DNA of 64,000 bases, taken from Gordionus sp. m RMFG-2023 (taxonomy: Eukaryota; Nematomorpha; Gordioida; Chordodea; Parachordodidae). The notes below the pieces were generated by a model, which had not been told where the DNA came from, ran no database searches, and saw only the letters and a list, made by a program, of their open reading frames with translations. Positions 12,778 to 24,210 of this stretch are shown piece by piece. Every line of letters begins with the position of its first letter. The stretch's first letter is position 1. The translations under genes and the position numbers were made by a program. The stretch is taken from contig NC_088775.1 of assembly GCF_954871325.1 (NCBI RefSeq), positions 79,647,561-79,711,560 of the forward strand, written 5' to 3'.

Positions 12778-15700
12778 ATTGTCAATGAATTAGATTTTTT
12801 TGATATAAATTTATTTTAATCACGACAATTTAATTTCTGTTAACTTTTTCTATTTATAACAAACTATAAATTAATATAATTCATAAATTTTTAACCCTAT
12901 AATATAATCTCGAAGTAGTATAACCAATACTCTCATTTTATTTATTACACGATTTTACTATTTTATATTAGAATATTTTTTTAATATATTTTTTGTACAA
13001 AGTATGTAAATTGTGTGTAAAACTTAATAATATTTAATTTTTGATAATAAAAAAAATTGTGATAGTATTTGTAAATTATTATTTTTTATCAATAATTCTA
13101 ATTCCGATAATATTTACCTGGCCATAGTTTCATAACTAGAACTTTTGAATGCAATAATAATGTTATTTAAATGTTAAATTTAATTAGGTTCCGAGAAAAT
13201 AATAATTCAATTTTCTATAGATAATTTTCATTTTCTTATTTTTATAGAAATCTTACTTTGTTTAAGTTTGGATATATTATGCAAGGATCCTTGAGAAATT
13301 TTTTATAAAAATTAATTAATAGCTTGTTTGTATACTTTTTCTTTGAAAAATTTCCTTAAAATATAGTACCATAAAATGTTATCTTGACTCATAATATCAA
13401 GTTGACTAGGTCATTCCAGAATCATAAAAATGAATTTACTTTACTAGTGCTGTAAATATTTCTAAAAAAATTGAACCTTTCAACGTTCATTGACAAAAAT
13501 CGAACACGTTCACCTGCAAAAAAAAAGAAATGCATTCACATTTGTTCAAAACTCCTTGAATAAATAGCATATATAATACAATATATTAGCCATGTTTAAA
13601 ATTAATATTTAACGTTGGCAAGTCGGTTACAGTCAATTGGCCGAGGTCAAATACTCTAAGGAAATCTGAAGAAAAATATGCTTGAAAAAAACGATATAAA
13701 TACATATGATCACAATGCTTATTTATTGGGTCAGTCAATGTGATATAATACAAGAATTAGGTTACATTGTGGTGATGATCTAAATATTTCAAGTGATATC
13801 ATAAATTTTAGAAGTAAAAGGACATGTTTAATAGAAAATAATATTGAAAGCAGTTAATTCCACAATAACCATCATATTTTGGTCTCAAGTTAGTAGATTG
13901 GGCATGGCCACCGTGCTATTTAAGAGAGTTGGCATTTTACTAACAATTCCTAATTAATGAGAATAATAATATTGAATATTAATCAAACTAAAGCTCTGCC
14001 ACGGAGAACGAACCATTAATTATTAAATGACAATGGATTTAAAAAATATTATAAAATTAATATAGATTCATTTTACTATTTTATACAAAATAAAGTTAAT
14101 ACTGACTTAAAAACATTTATTTGAATTTGACTGGTCAATTTACCAAATCATATTTGACCGGTCAAACACACAACCCTTGTTTTAAGTGGATAAAAAGTTA
14201 TTTATATTAAAAAAATTTTTTTTATTAATTTTAATATAAAAACTTTTTTATGTCATATAAAATTTAATTATTTATAAAATATATATTCATAATACTTTAA
14301 ATAGTGTTCAAATATAAAACCCTTGATAAAAATAATAGCGAAATTTTAAATCACACCAAAATAAATATATACTAAAAGATATTAATTATTTTATAAATTA
14401 TCATCATAATTTAATAATGAAATACAACAATCTAAAAAATTATTAAAGGATACTTATAGTTATATTTAAAATAATAAATTATACAATCAAGTTTCGTTTT
14501 AAATTAGAACTTGAAAATTTTGAAACTGAGATATTTTTTTTTGGACACATAGTTTATTGTAGATATGATGTTACTGTAAAGTATTTATTATATTTGGGCC
14601 ATGGTAATATTAATTAACTAGTTCTGAATTTTCAGAATCAGATGATGACAATTAACAACTTACCCTAATCTATAAATAATTTTCAAATTAATAAACTATT
14701 CCATAGGACGCTGGTTAAATAATTTAAATGTGAAAAAGGAAACATTTGATTGAGAAATAACAACTTTCTTGAAATTTTGGGTTAATATTTTTTATTTTCA
14801 AATGAATAAATATAAGATTTTCTAAAATTAAACGAACGCGTTCATCAAAAATAAAGGGACTCGTACAACATTACTTTAAACTCATCTTATTTTCTTTCTT
14901 ACCATGTTATACTTAATTTTTGGCAGAGATCAAATTAATATTATATCTTTGCCTCTTGCTAATGATTGGTAATGTTGCATTATAATTCTAGACTAATAGT
15001 ATGTGCTATTCAAGGAATAAACTTCAAACATTTAGACATTTTGCCTTTGATGATACCAACGGCATTTTTAGTTATTTCTTTTAATTTTACCCGATCGTCT
15101 TAATTATTGGCGGGTTTTCATTTTAAATTGAATAAAAAAAATTCTTTGATTTTTTAACCAATATAACAGATCGATGGAAAACATTATCACAGAAAGAATC
15201 TCTAAGTTATAATAAGAATTTTGTAAACGTTACTTCAAAAAAGAAACACGTTACTCTACATAAAAAAACGCGTTACCTTGTGAAAAAAGGAACGCGCATT
15301 ACTTACTATTTAGAAAGTAACTAGTTACTGGAAAAATTAAAAATTATATACAGATATTTCCTATATATAAAAATAATATATTATAAGATGAGATCTTTTT
15401 ATAATAATTTTTTTATATATAATATAAATAGAATTTTACAATAATATATTATAAGATATTTTTTATTTATTTTTAACAATTAATATTCAAAATTTGGATC
15501 AGATAAACAAGAGAGTGCTCAACACATCTTTCACCATACTACGCACACGTTCAACTGGCTCAGAGTATGGGAGGGTTATTATATTTGATAAATACAAATG
15601 TTATTTGAAAGATTTTATTAATAATTAAAGTTATTTTGAAAAAAGCTTAATAGATCATTTTTAAAATAATTTTTTTTAAGATCCTCATCAACATCTTTTT

Positions 15701-15954
15701 TTTATCTTTATCAGAAAATGATTTGGTAAGTGTGTTATTTTTTAAAGGAATCAAAGTCTGCTTTTTCCTTACCAAAATATTTTCTCAAACTAGAAATATG
15801 TTCAAACTTTCCACTTTTGTTGACCTAAAATTTTATTCAAAGTTAATCTAATTTAAATAGTGGGTGATTTATTGCTGATTGTATATATTCATCTTTATAG
15901 ATAAGTTCGAATATATTAAATAAATATAATCTAAATTGTAAACAATATTTAAAT
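12772..15954. other. Intergenic AT-rich DNA with degenerate repeat ends
   Basis: No gene seen. It holds several decayed transposon ends: at 13444 a terminus TAGTGCTGTAAATATTTC, matching the inverse of the end at 53284; patches around 13600-13660 and 14100-14185 with GGTCAAA/TTTGACC inverted motifs; and at 15236-15330 a run of GTAACGCG/AGTTACT motifs like that near 60285-60355. None has two clear ends with a target duplication. Confidence 0.5.
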
Positions 15955-16517
15955 CAGGGACCCTGAGTGAACCGTAACGAACAGTTACACCATTATAAAC
16001 CGTTATAAATATCTGAACCATAACCGTAACCTAACCGATATAATTATTTTTTGAAGGAGTGAAAAGAACCTTTATCAAAAAAGGTTAACCCGGTTCAGTT
16101 TTTATATTTTAGAAATGGAAATAATTTGAATATCCAGAATTATATAAACTTGCTCTTAAAGTACTGGCGGTTCCTGCAACACAAGTTTCTATAGAAAGGG
16201 CCTTTTCTGAGCTAAAATTTGTGTTATCGTCACAACGAACAAAAAGGAATCCATTTATATTAGAAAATATATTACTTATATGTTCAAATAATATATTTAA
16301 AAATGAGTTATTTTGAATCTTATGATAGATGATTATAATAAAAATAAATTAGAAGATGGTGTTGCTTCAAAAAAAAAATTTCTAACCGTATTGAACCTTC
16401 ATAATTAGCTGAACCGAACCGAATCTTTATAAATTTTTTCTTAAGAACCGTAACCAAAATGTAATCATTATAATTTTTTACATACTGAACCGTTATAAAT
16501 AAAGGTTCGGGTCCCTG
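15955..16517 (+). mobile_element. hAT element, internally deleted, 563 bp
   Basis: Ends CAGGGACCCTGAGTGAACCG and the complement of CAGGGACCCGAACCTTTAT, flanked by ATTTAAAT (15947-15954) and ATTTAAAC (16518-16525), a 7/8 target duplication. Subterminal AACCGTAAC/AACCGTTAT motifs recur near both ends, as is common for transposase binding sites. Only the transposase C-terminus remains inside. Confidence 0.85.
16128..16316 (+). pseudogene. hAT transposase C-terminal dimerisation fragment
   Basis: An open stretch of 62 codons ends at TGA 16314-16316 and reads EYPELYKLALKVLAVPATQ, then VSIERAFSELKFVLSSQRTK. This is the hAT dimerisation domain with its hallmark SxER-FS motif. The catalytic RNase H-like core and the N-terminal zinc finger are absent, so it cannot be an active transposase. 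Confidence 0.85.
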
Positions 16518-17646
16518 ATTTAAACTGTATAAGTTTTATCTATGTCCTGCATAATTGCATTAATAAGTGGCTTGCGAAACTTGAAATTATTTAATTTTTA
16601 AAGTTATCATTATAATGGTTATTGTGGGAATGAGCTATCCTTGATGTTCTAAAATCAAAAGGGCCGTAGCAATAAATCCCTTAACATATAAAATCATATA
16701 TATTATTTCTTAATTAACACACCATGCAATATGTTTATGAATGGCTTGTCATTATCTGAAAATCTCTGCAATTAGGATTTATCACAAGATTTGTCAAATT
16801 GGTTATTCTAAGACTAAATTTCACGGAGTTATAAATAGAGTTCCGTCTTGTTATTAACCGGTTAATCAGATATCTTCCCTTTTTTCCTTATAAATGGCTG
16901 TACAGTTTCGAGACTGCCCTTGTTTATTCCACAATTAAGGAAATATTTGGGTTGGGCAATTTTAACAAAATGTAGAATTTGTGCCCTTATTTTTTTTTTA
17001 TTGATGTAATAAGTATTGTTAAATAATCGAATTCTCCTAACTTCGACTCCAAGTCAAAGTCAAAATTTCGACTTATTTTTACCACTCGAGTTCTGATTGA
17101 GTTTAGAATTTGAGTCGTGAACTTAATAGGTTAATTTAAATTTTATAAAATCGATTACTTATATTAGTGTTGTTTTGTGTAAAACCCAAACCTGAGGTTT
17201 GATCTAAAAATCGACTTAACCAGCCATCACCACGAACCCCACATCACAGACCCATACATTTTAAGATATTTTTTCTTGACCTTATTAAACTATATAAATA
17301 TATGGTTAATAAGGTATCAATCGTTAGTTAATTAAAAGATCTACCGAATAGGAAAATACCCAAGCACCACCTCTCGATAGGTGAAGCTATTACGGGGGTC
17401 AGGAATAATTTTATCGGTATCAAACACCAAATATTGATATGATGTTGGATGGGTATAAAACAAGCCTGGTTATACCTTAATATGGTATATATGAGTACGG
17501 GGGGTGGGGGGGGGTATAAATAGATATGGTTACTCATATAATTGTTATGAATATTTACGAGCATTGCATGGCTCTAAATGGGCGGGTCTAGATCTTAGGG
17601 GCAAGAATAATTTCAACTTTATTATATATAAATTTAATATACATAT
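16518..17646. other. Intergenic DNA before the LTR nest
   Basis: No gene recognised. Contains the dispersed repeat at 17020-17245 and a G-rich patch near 17500. Open frames on both strands at 17328-17731 are composition artefacts or unknown; no motif is recognised. Confidence 0.45.
17020..17245 (+). repeat. About 220-bp dispersed repeat, left copy
   Basis: Matches the reverse complement of 34428-34645 over its whole length, sharing landmarks in order: GAGTCGTGAACT, ATAGGTTAA, TTAGTGTTGT, AAAACCCA, AAAATCGACT and CGAACCCC. The two copies face each other across the whole 17-kb nest. The outer edges loosely resemble the TAGWGTTGTTAA ends of the hAT family here, but no target duplication was found. 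Confidence 0.7.
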
Positions 17647-17913
17647 TGTTAAATATATTTTAAATGGTAAAATTATTCGTACGACCTTTCGTACTTTTTC
17701 TTTTTGTAAAATATATTTGTATGACCTTTAAAAACTTATTGTACTTTTCTTTTTATATATGTTAAAATAACTTTTCTTAAATAACCATAAAAATGTACAT
17801 AGGTAAATATTGTTAAAATAATTATATATATATAGTTGTAAAAAGATGTAATATAAGAAGAGAAATAAAGATAAAATAAAATAAACGATATTGCCTTCCA
17901 CATGAAAATATCA
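17647..17913 (+). repeat. 5' LTR of outer gypsy element
   Basis: Starts TGTTAAATATATTTTAAATG and ends AAAATATCA, so it has the usual TG...CA ends. Same length as the 3' copy. Confidence 0.9.
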
Positions 17914-18120
17914 TGGTGGCAGAAAAGCTACTTTGGAGATTTTTTTAGATATTTTTCAGAGACAAATTTTAGATATGATTTTAGATAATGAAACTAGATG
18001 AAAGAGGATTATGGAATGATGTTTATTTAATTGTAAAACACGTAAGAGATGATCAAAATGTAAAATTAAAAATAAATAAAATAAAAATTTAATAATAAAA
18101 TATCTAAAATATGAATAAAC

Positions 18121-19382
18121 TAGAGTTGTTAATCGCTTCTTTTAAAAGTAGCGCGCTACCACTATCGCTATTTGTCAAAAAAATTAGCGCATTACCGCTA
18201 TCGCTATTTGTCAAAAAAAGTAGCTTGCTATTAGCTACTATTTTTAAAAAGTAGCTTTAGCTATTTTAAGATACTTTTTATAAAAAAAATTTTTTTTTTT
18301 TATTTTGCATATAATGTAATTGTATAGTAAATAATATATAAAAATCAACATTTATAAATATTAAAATAGTAAATTTTGATTACAAAAAAATTTATGTAAT
18401 AAATTTTAAATATTTATGGTAATTTTTTGAATTTTAATAATGAAATCATTTCAATATTATCATCCCAAAGTCTAGAGCGACGATCAGAAAGTATCAGTTT
18501 TGCCTTACTAAATAATCTCTCGAAACTAGCACTTGAGGGCAAGGGATTATTTAATCTTATATACATTGTTGTGTCCAACTATCAGCCTTGGTACATATAT
18601 GAGATATCTCTGATAATTCTACTATTAAAGCATCTTTCATCACTTTAAACTTATTTGCTATTTTATTCACAAGTATCTGGCGACATAAAATAGTTGTACC
18701 AGGTGATAAAGTTTTAATCATCATAGTAAATGATGGATTATCAACCATTGGCTGAACTGTATCAATTATAAAATCTACTTTAACTTTATCAGTTAATTAC
18801 TGAGAAATATTGGCATTTGTACTATTAATTAATTTTGTCTGAATGGAATTAGTCTTTTTGGATGTAGATTCACCTATGCCAAAGTTATTTAAATGTTGTT
18901 CAATTTCCTTAAAACTATTAGCATGAACAGTCTTTTAAAATAAATATTATTATTTTATGTAAAAATGATAATTTACCTTTAGGTGTTTCTTGAGGTTATA
19001 GCTACTGGAATGATTTGAGGAAATATTTTTTTTACATTTTAAACATATAAATTTGAAGCCAGTTTTTGTTTTAATATTTATCTTGAAAAATTTTTGAAAT
19101 CTAGGGAATGGGAAAGTATTGCTATGAATATCATTTTTTTCCCTGGTATCTTCCATTTCATTAATATCATTGTCTGACTCTGAATCATTTTCAACGATTT
19201 GGATATCCATATGAGATGCCATTTTAAATTATTAACAGGTGATTTAGGTTTATAATACAAATTGAAAATTTGCAAATTGAAAATATATTTCAATTTCAAA
19301 ATTAAATAATAAATCATAAAAATTATAATTAATTATGGTATTATATTTAAATTTTCGTGCTTATACTACTTTAACAACTCTG
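18121..19382 (-). mobile_element. hAT element, internally deleted, 1262 bp
   Basis: Perfect 8-bp target duplication GAATAAAC (18113-18120 and 19383-19390). Ends TAGAGTTGTTAATCG and the complement of CAGAGTTGTTAAAG. Subterminal GTAGCGCGCTACC and TATCGCTATTTGTC motifs repeat at the left end. It carries a minus-strand transposase pseudogene and lies inside the outer LTR element. Confidence 0.9.
18430..19222 (-). pseudogene. hAT transposase remnant (BED finger, core start, C-terminus)
   Basis: Minus strand, in order: an N-terminal BED-type zinc finger (18950-19222; FPFPRFQKFF, FICLKCKKN, YNLKKHLK); a region with TSKKTNSIQTKL leading into LSPGTTILCRQILVNK and ELSEISHICTKADSWT (about 18557-18880), the start of the RNase H-like core; then a jump to the C-terminal NPLPSSASFERLFSKAKLIL (about 18430-18556). 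The catalytic middle is missing, so the element was internally deleted. At least one in-frame stop is also present. Related copies are at 41325-41880 and 44284-45465. Confidence 0.85.
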
Positions 19383-19993
19383 GAATAAACCTATATGCAA
19401 CAATAATGATAAACCAAAATCCATAGAATAATTAGAAGATTATTAATTATATCATGATATTAAAAATATTTTAAGCTTAATACTTAATTTACCAGATGAT
19501 TTATTTTTGCTTATGGACGCAATGGTACCAAAAGATGGAAGTACAAGTTATGAAGAAGCTATGTTTATATTAAAATATTTTTGTAATTATAAAGAGGTAA
19601 GGGAGATAAAAGAAACATCTAGATCAAATAATATATCTCATCCTAATAAAAAATTTCAATGTCAAAATTATAACAAAAATCAATATAATAAATTTAATAA
19701 TAAAAAAAATTATTATGAAAATAGAATAGATTAAAAATATTATGAAGATACATATTACAATAAAAAGCATGAGCATTATAATTATAAATATCATAATAAT
19801 AAAAACTTGAATAAAATTGAATTATGTAAATTAATACCAAATGTTAAAAACGAAATAAATTCTTATAAATGAAAACAAATAAATCATATGATAAATATTG
19901 AAGAAATAATAGTGATTAAATAAAATAATGAAATAAAAATTAAAGAAAATAATAAAATAAAAACTTTTATAATTAATAAAATATTTTAAAAAC

Positions 19994-20565
19994 TAGTGTT
20001 GTTAATCGGCTTAGCCGAGTCGGCTCGAACAGAGCTCACCCAAATTTTGGGTCGTTTTTTTCGACTCCAACTCAAAGTTTTGGTCGTTTTTTACGACTTC
20101 GACCCGAGTTCAAGCCGAAAAAAACGACTTCGACCCAAAATATGGGTCGTTTTTTTTCGACTCCGACCCAAGTCCAAGCCGAAAAAAACGACCTCGACCC
20201 AAAATATGGGTCGTTTTTTTTCGACTCCGACCCAAAGCCGAAAAAAAAGACCTCGACCCAAAATATGGGTCGTTTTTTACGACTCGGACTCAAAATTTGG
20301 GTTGTATTTTTCGACTCGAACTTGAAATTTGGGTCGTATTTTTCGACTCAAACTTGAAGTTAGGGTCGTATTTTTCGACTCAAACTTGAAGTTTAGATCG
20401 TATTTTTCGACTCCAACTCAAAGTTAGGGTCGTTTTTCTGACTCAGACTCAAACAACGGGTCGTTTTATTCAATCCGACCCAAAATATGGATCGTTTTTT
20501 TAAAGACGCCTTAAAGTTAGGGTTGCTTTTTTTCACCTAACCAAATATCTAGATCATTTTTTTCG
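19994..20565 (+). repeat. Outer GC-richer block of left foldback arm
   Basis: Short degenerate tandem units alternating TCGTTTTTTTCGACTC and CGACCCAAAATATGGGTCG; the latter is nearly self-complementary. The open frames seen here on both strands (Arg/Lys/Ser/Phe-rich) follow from the repeat and are not genes. Confidence 0.85.
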
Positions 20566-20689
20566 ACCAAAAGTCAAATAACATTTAGTAGATATTAATA
20601 TTATAGGCGGGAAAGTTTCTTAAAGCTTCTTTAAATTATAACGCTCTGGATTAACTATTCCATCATAGTTATTTTTTAAAATTTTTAAG

Positions 20690-22848
20690 TAAAGATGTAC
20701 CATAGAAAAGAGGCATTTGTTATGATGGTTATTTTTGAACTTTTTTAAATGAAATAGATAAAAATATATATTGTAGACATGTTAAATCAAAATTTCAGTG
20801 AAGATGTATCATAGATAAGTGACAATTGTCATAATCGACATTTTTGTACTTTTTTGAGTTTTTTTATAGCAAATTGCTAAAAATATATATTCTGAACATG
20901 TTAAATTAAAAATTCAGTGAGGATGTATCATAGATAGGTGACAATTGTCATAATCGTTATTTTTGAACTTTTTTCAATTTTTTTAAAGGAAATAGCTAAA
21001 AATATATATTCTAAACATGTTAAATTTAAAATTCAGTGAGGATATATCATATATAGGTGACAATTGTCATAATCGCTATTTTTGAACTTTTTCAAATTTT
21101 TTTAAAGGAAATAGCTAAAAATATATATTCTAAACATGTTAAATTTAAAATTCAGTAAGGATATATCATATATAGGTGACAATTGTCATAATCGCTATTT
21201 TTGAACTTTTTCAAATTTTTTTAAAGGAAATAGCTAAAAATATATATTCTAAACATGTTAAATTTAAAATTCAGTGAGGATGTATCATAGATAGGTGACA
21301 ATTGTCATAATCGTTATTTTTGAACTTTTTTCAATTTTTTTAAAGGAAATAGCTAAAAATATATATTCTAAACATGTTAAATTTAAAATTCAGTGAGGAT
21401 ATATCATATATAGGTGACAATTGTCATAATCGCTATTTTTGAACTTTTTCAAATTTTTTTAAAGGAAATAGCTAAAAATATATATTCTAAACATGTTAAA
21501 TTTAAAATTCAGTGAGGATGTATCATAGATAGGTGACAATTGTCATAATCTTTATTTTTGAACTTTTTTCAATTTTTTTAAAGGAAATAGCTAAAAATAT
21601 ATATTCTAAACATGTTATATTAAAAATTCAGTGAGGATGTATCATAGATAGGTGACAATTGTCATAATCGTTATTTTTGAACTTTTTTCACATTATTTAA
21701 AGGAAATAGCTAAAAATTTATATTCTAAACATGTTAAATTTAAAATTCAGTGAGGATGTATCATAGATAGGTGACAATTGTCATAATCACTATTTTTCAA
21801 CTTTTTCAAATTTTTCTAAAGGAAATAGCTAAAAATATATATTCTAAACATGTTAAATTAAAAATTCAGTGAGGATGTATCATAGATAGGTGACAATTGT
21901 CATATTCGTTATTTTTGAACCTTTTTTTATTTTTTTAAAGGAAATAGCTAAAAATATATATTCTAAACATGTTAAATTAAAAATTCAGTGAGGATGTATC
22001 ATAGATAGGTGACAATTGTCATAATCTTTATTTTTGAACTTTTTTCAATTTTTTTAAAGGAAATAGCTAAAAATATATATTCTAAACATGTTAAATTAAA
22101 AATTCAGTGAGGATGTATCATAGATAGGTGACAATTGTCATAATCGCTATTTTTGAACTTTTTCAAAATTTTTTAAAGGAAATAGCTAAAAATATATATT
22201 CTAAACATGTTAAATTTAAAATTCAGTGAGGATGTATCATAGATAGTGACAATTGTCATAATCGTTATTTTTGAACTTTTTTCACTTTTTTTAAAGGAAA
22301 TAGCTAAAAATATATATTCTAAACATGTTAAATTTAAAATTCAGTGAGGATGTATCATAGATATGTGACAATTGTCATAATCGCTATTTTTGAACTTTTT
22401 CAAATTTTTCTAAAGGAAAAAGCTAAAAATATATTTTCTACATGTTAAATTAAAAATTCAGTGAGGATGTATCATAGATAGGTGACAATTGTCATATTCG
22501 TTATTTTTGAACCTTTTTTAATTTTTTTAAAGGAAATAGCTAAAAATATATATTCTAAACATGTTAAATTAAAAATTCAGTGAGGATGTATCATAGATAG
22601 GTGACAATTGTCATAATCTTTATTTTTGAACTTTTTTCAATTTTTTTAAAGGAAATAGCTAAAAATATATATTCTAAACATGTTAAATTAAAAATTCAGT
22701 GAGGATGTATCATAGATAGGTGACAATTGTCATAATCGCTATTTTTGAACTTTTTAAAATTTTTTTAAAGGAAATAGCTAAAAAAATATATCCTAAATAG
22801 TTAAATTAAAATATCAGTGAGCATGTATCACAGATAAGGGACAAAAAA
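20690..22848 (+). repeat. Left array of about 18 units of 119 bp
   Basis: Unit landmarks in order: AAAGGAAATAGCTAAAAATA, ATTCTAAACATGTTAAATT, ATTCAGTGAGGATGTATCAT, AGATAGGTGACAATTGTCAT, then ATTTTTGAACTTTTT. The palindrome GACAATTGTC occurs 17 times, from 20821 to 22721, at 117-120-bp spacing; a diverged unit precedes it and a truncated one follows. Variants alternate (CGCT, CGTT, CTTT after the palindrome), suggesting that blocks of several units were amplified together. Confidence 0.95.
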
Positions 22849-23019
22849 TGGTTATTATATATACGAGTAGTTAGGTACATAATAATCTTTAAGTGATAAA
22901 ATGAGATGCTAATATATTTCTTGTAATTTTAATTTATAATAAAATATATGTTATTGTCATAGACTAGGTTAGAAAATAAACTATCACATAAACTCATCTA
23001 TGTTTTATTCATATTATAT

Positions 23020-23238
23020 TTTTAAGTTTGAGGATATAAAAATATTTCCTCTTTGAAGCTACTAGTTAGGATAAAATTTACTTGGCACATCTTACAATGA
23101 TATTTATACTTGTTTTTTTTTCGATAATAAATTTTATGCGATATCTCATGAAGGAAATTACATATCATTGTACAGAGAAATAACTTTGTATATATTATCT
23201 GCACCCATATCTTTTTTATCAATCTCTATCGATGACAT
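23020..23238 (-). pseudogene. hAT BED-finger N-terminal fragment in foldback core
   Basis: Read on the minus strand from ATG 23236-23238: MSSIEIDKKDMGADNIYK, then (after frame changes) KKNKYKYHCKMCQVNF. The last part aligns with the BED finger of the 18121-19382 element (KTGFKFICLKCKKN) and with HCKMC in the 44067 element. It breaks off before the histidine pair, so only half of the finger is there. Confidence 0.6.
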
Positions 23239-23828
23239 TTTAAATTATATTGGAAACTAGATTGTGTAGATTTCTAAATATTAATTTAAAAGATTAAGAT
23301 GCTAGAATTAATTATAGATATATCTTAATAATTTGTATATGCATTTATTATTTAAAATCTCTCGTTTTAAGCTTATTTAGCAAGAAAAATATTGACTAAT
23401 CCTGAAATTGATAATAGATATCTATACCTTTATATAATCTATGAGAAAAATTGCTCTCATAATATTCTTCTTAATAAAATAGTGAATAATTAACGCCTGA
23501 AAAAAAGTAAGCGCTTTATAACATGGTCCAAAGTTAATCCCAGTATCAAATGTGTAATTTTTCTCAAGTGTTCAAAATTCTATATTTTAATATCAAAAAC
23601 TATTTTAGTTATCAATTTAAAGTCAAATAATATTAAAACACTAATATTCTCCAGTATTAATAAAAAACAACAGCCTGAAACAAGAATACTAAGCTCAAAA
23701 CATCTTAAATATTTGATACATTTATAGTTTAAATATTTTTATTTAAATTATATATATTTATTAATGTACAAAAAATTTAATTTAACAATATATATAGATA
23801 TAAAAATTATATATAAAATTTATTATTC

Positions 23829-24056
23829 ATGATATTGATATCCCATGAATTTAAACATAAACACTGTTTAAGTGTTTCACAGGCCATGCGATTTCTTTTA
23901 TTTGTTACGGTGTCCACCCCTCTTGAGAAGACACGCTCGCTCTCAACGGATGTACTTTGCTGCGACAAAAAATCTTTAGCCATCATGCAAAAGTACGGTA
24001 AACGCTCAGAATTACAGTACGACTTAAAAAAACTCGACTTAACACTACGTTTTTGA
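23829..24056 (-). pseudogene. hAT transposase C-terminal fragment in foldback core
   Basis: The minus strand reads MMAKDFLSQQSTSVESERVF, then SRGVDTVTNKRNRMACETLK and CLCLNSWD: the hAT dimerisation domain with its SxxSERVFS signature. It lies upstream (in the minus reading direction) of the BED finger fragment at 23020-23238, the reverse of normal protein order. Confidence 0.85.
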
Positions 24057-24210
24057 AAAATATGGCTCGCCTAAATTACTAAATTATATTTAAAAAAATT
24101 CATATTTTATATTAAAAAAATGATTTATTGTTTTATTAGTTTAAAAATTCCATATGGAAGTGAAGTGACTATTTAAATTCTAAAATTAAAAAAGATATTT
24201 TATTTTACTT

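Larger units (their letters stand above)
22849..24210. other. Core of foldback element
   Basis: Single-copy AT-rich DNA between the arms. It holds two minus-strand hAT transposase fragments (listed separately) and nothing else recognisable. Confidence 0.8.

Noticed and set aside
17328-17731. Overlapping open frames on both strands near the G-rich patch
   Set aside because: Proline or glycine runs come from the poly-G tract; no motif or homology recognised.
19996-20357. Open frames rich in Arg, Lys, Ser and Phe (also mirrored at 26582-26958)
   Set aside because: They arise from short tandem repeats open on both strands in several frames; the same peptides appear in the inverted arm.
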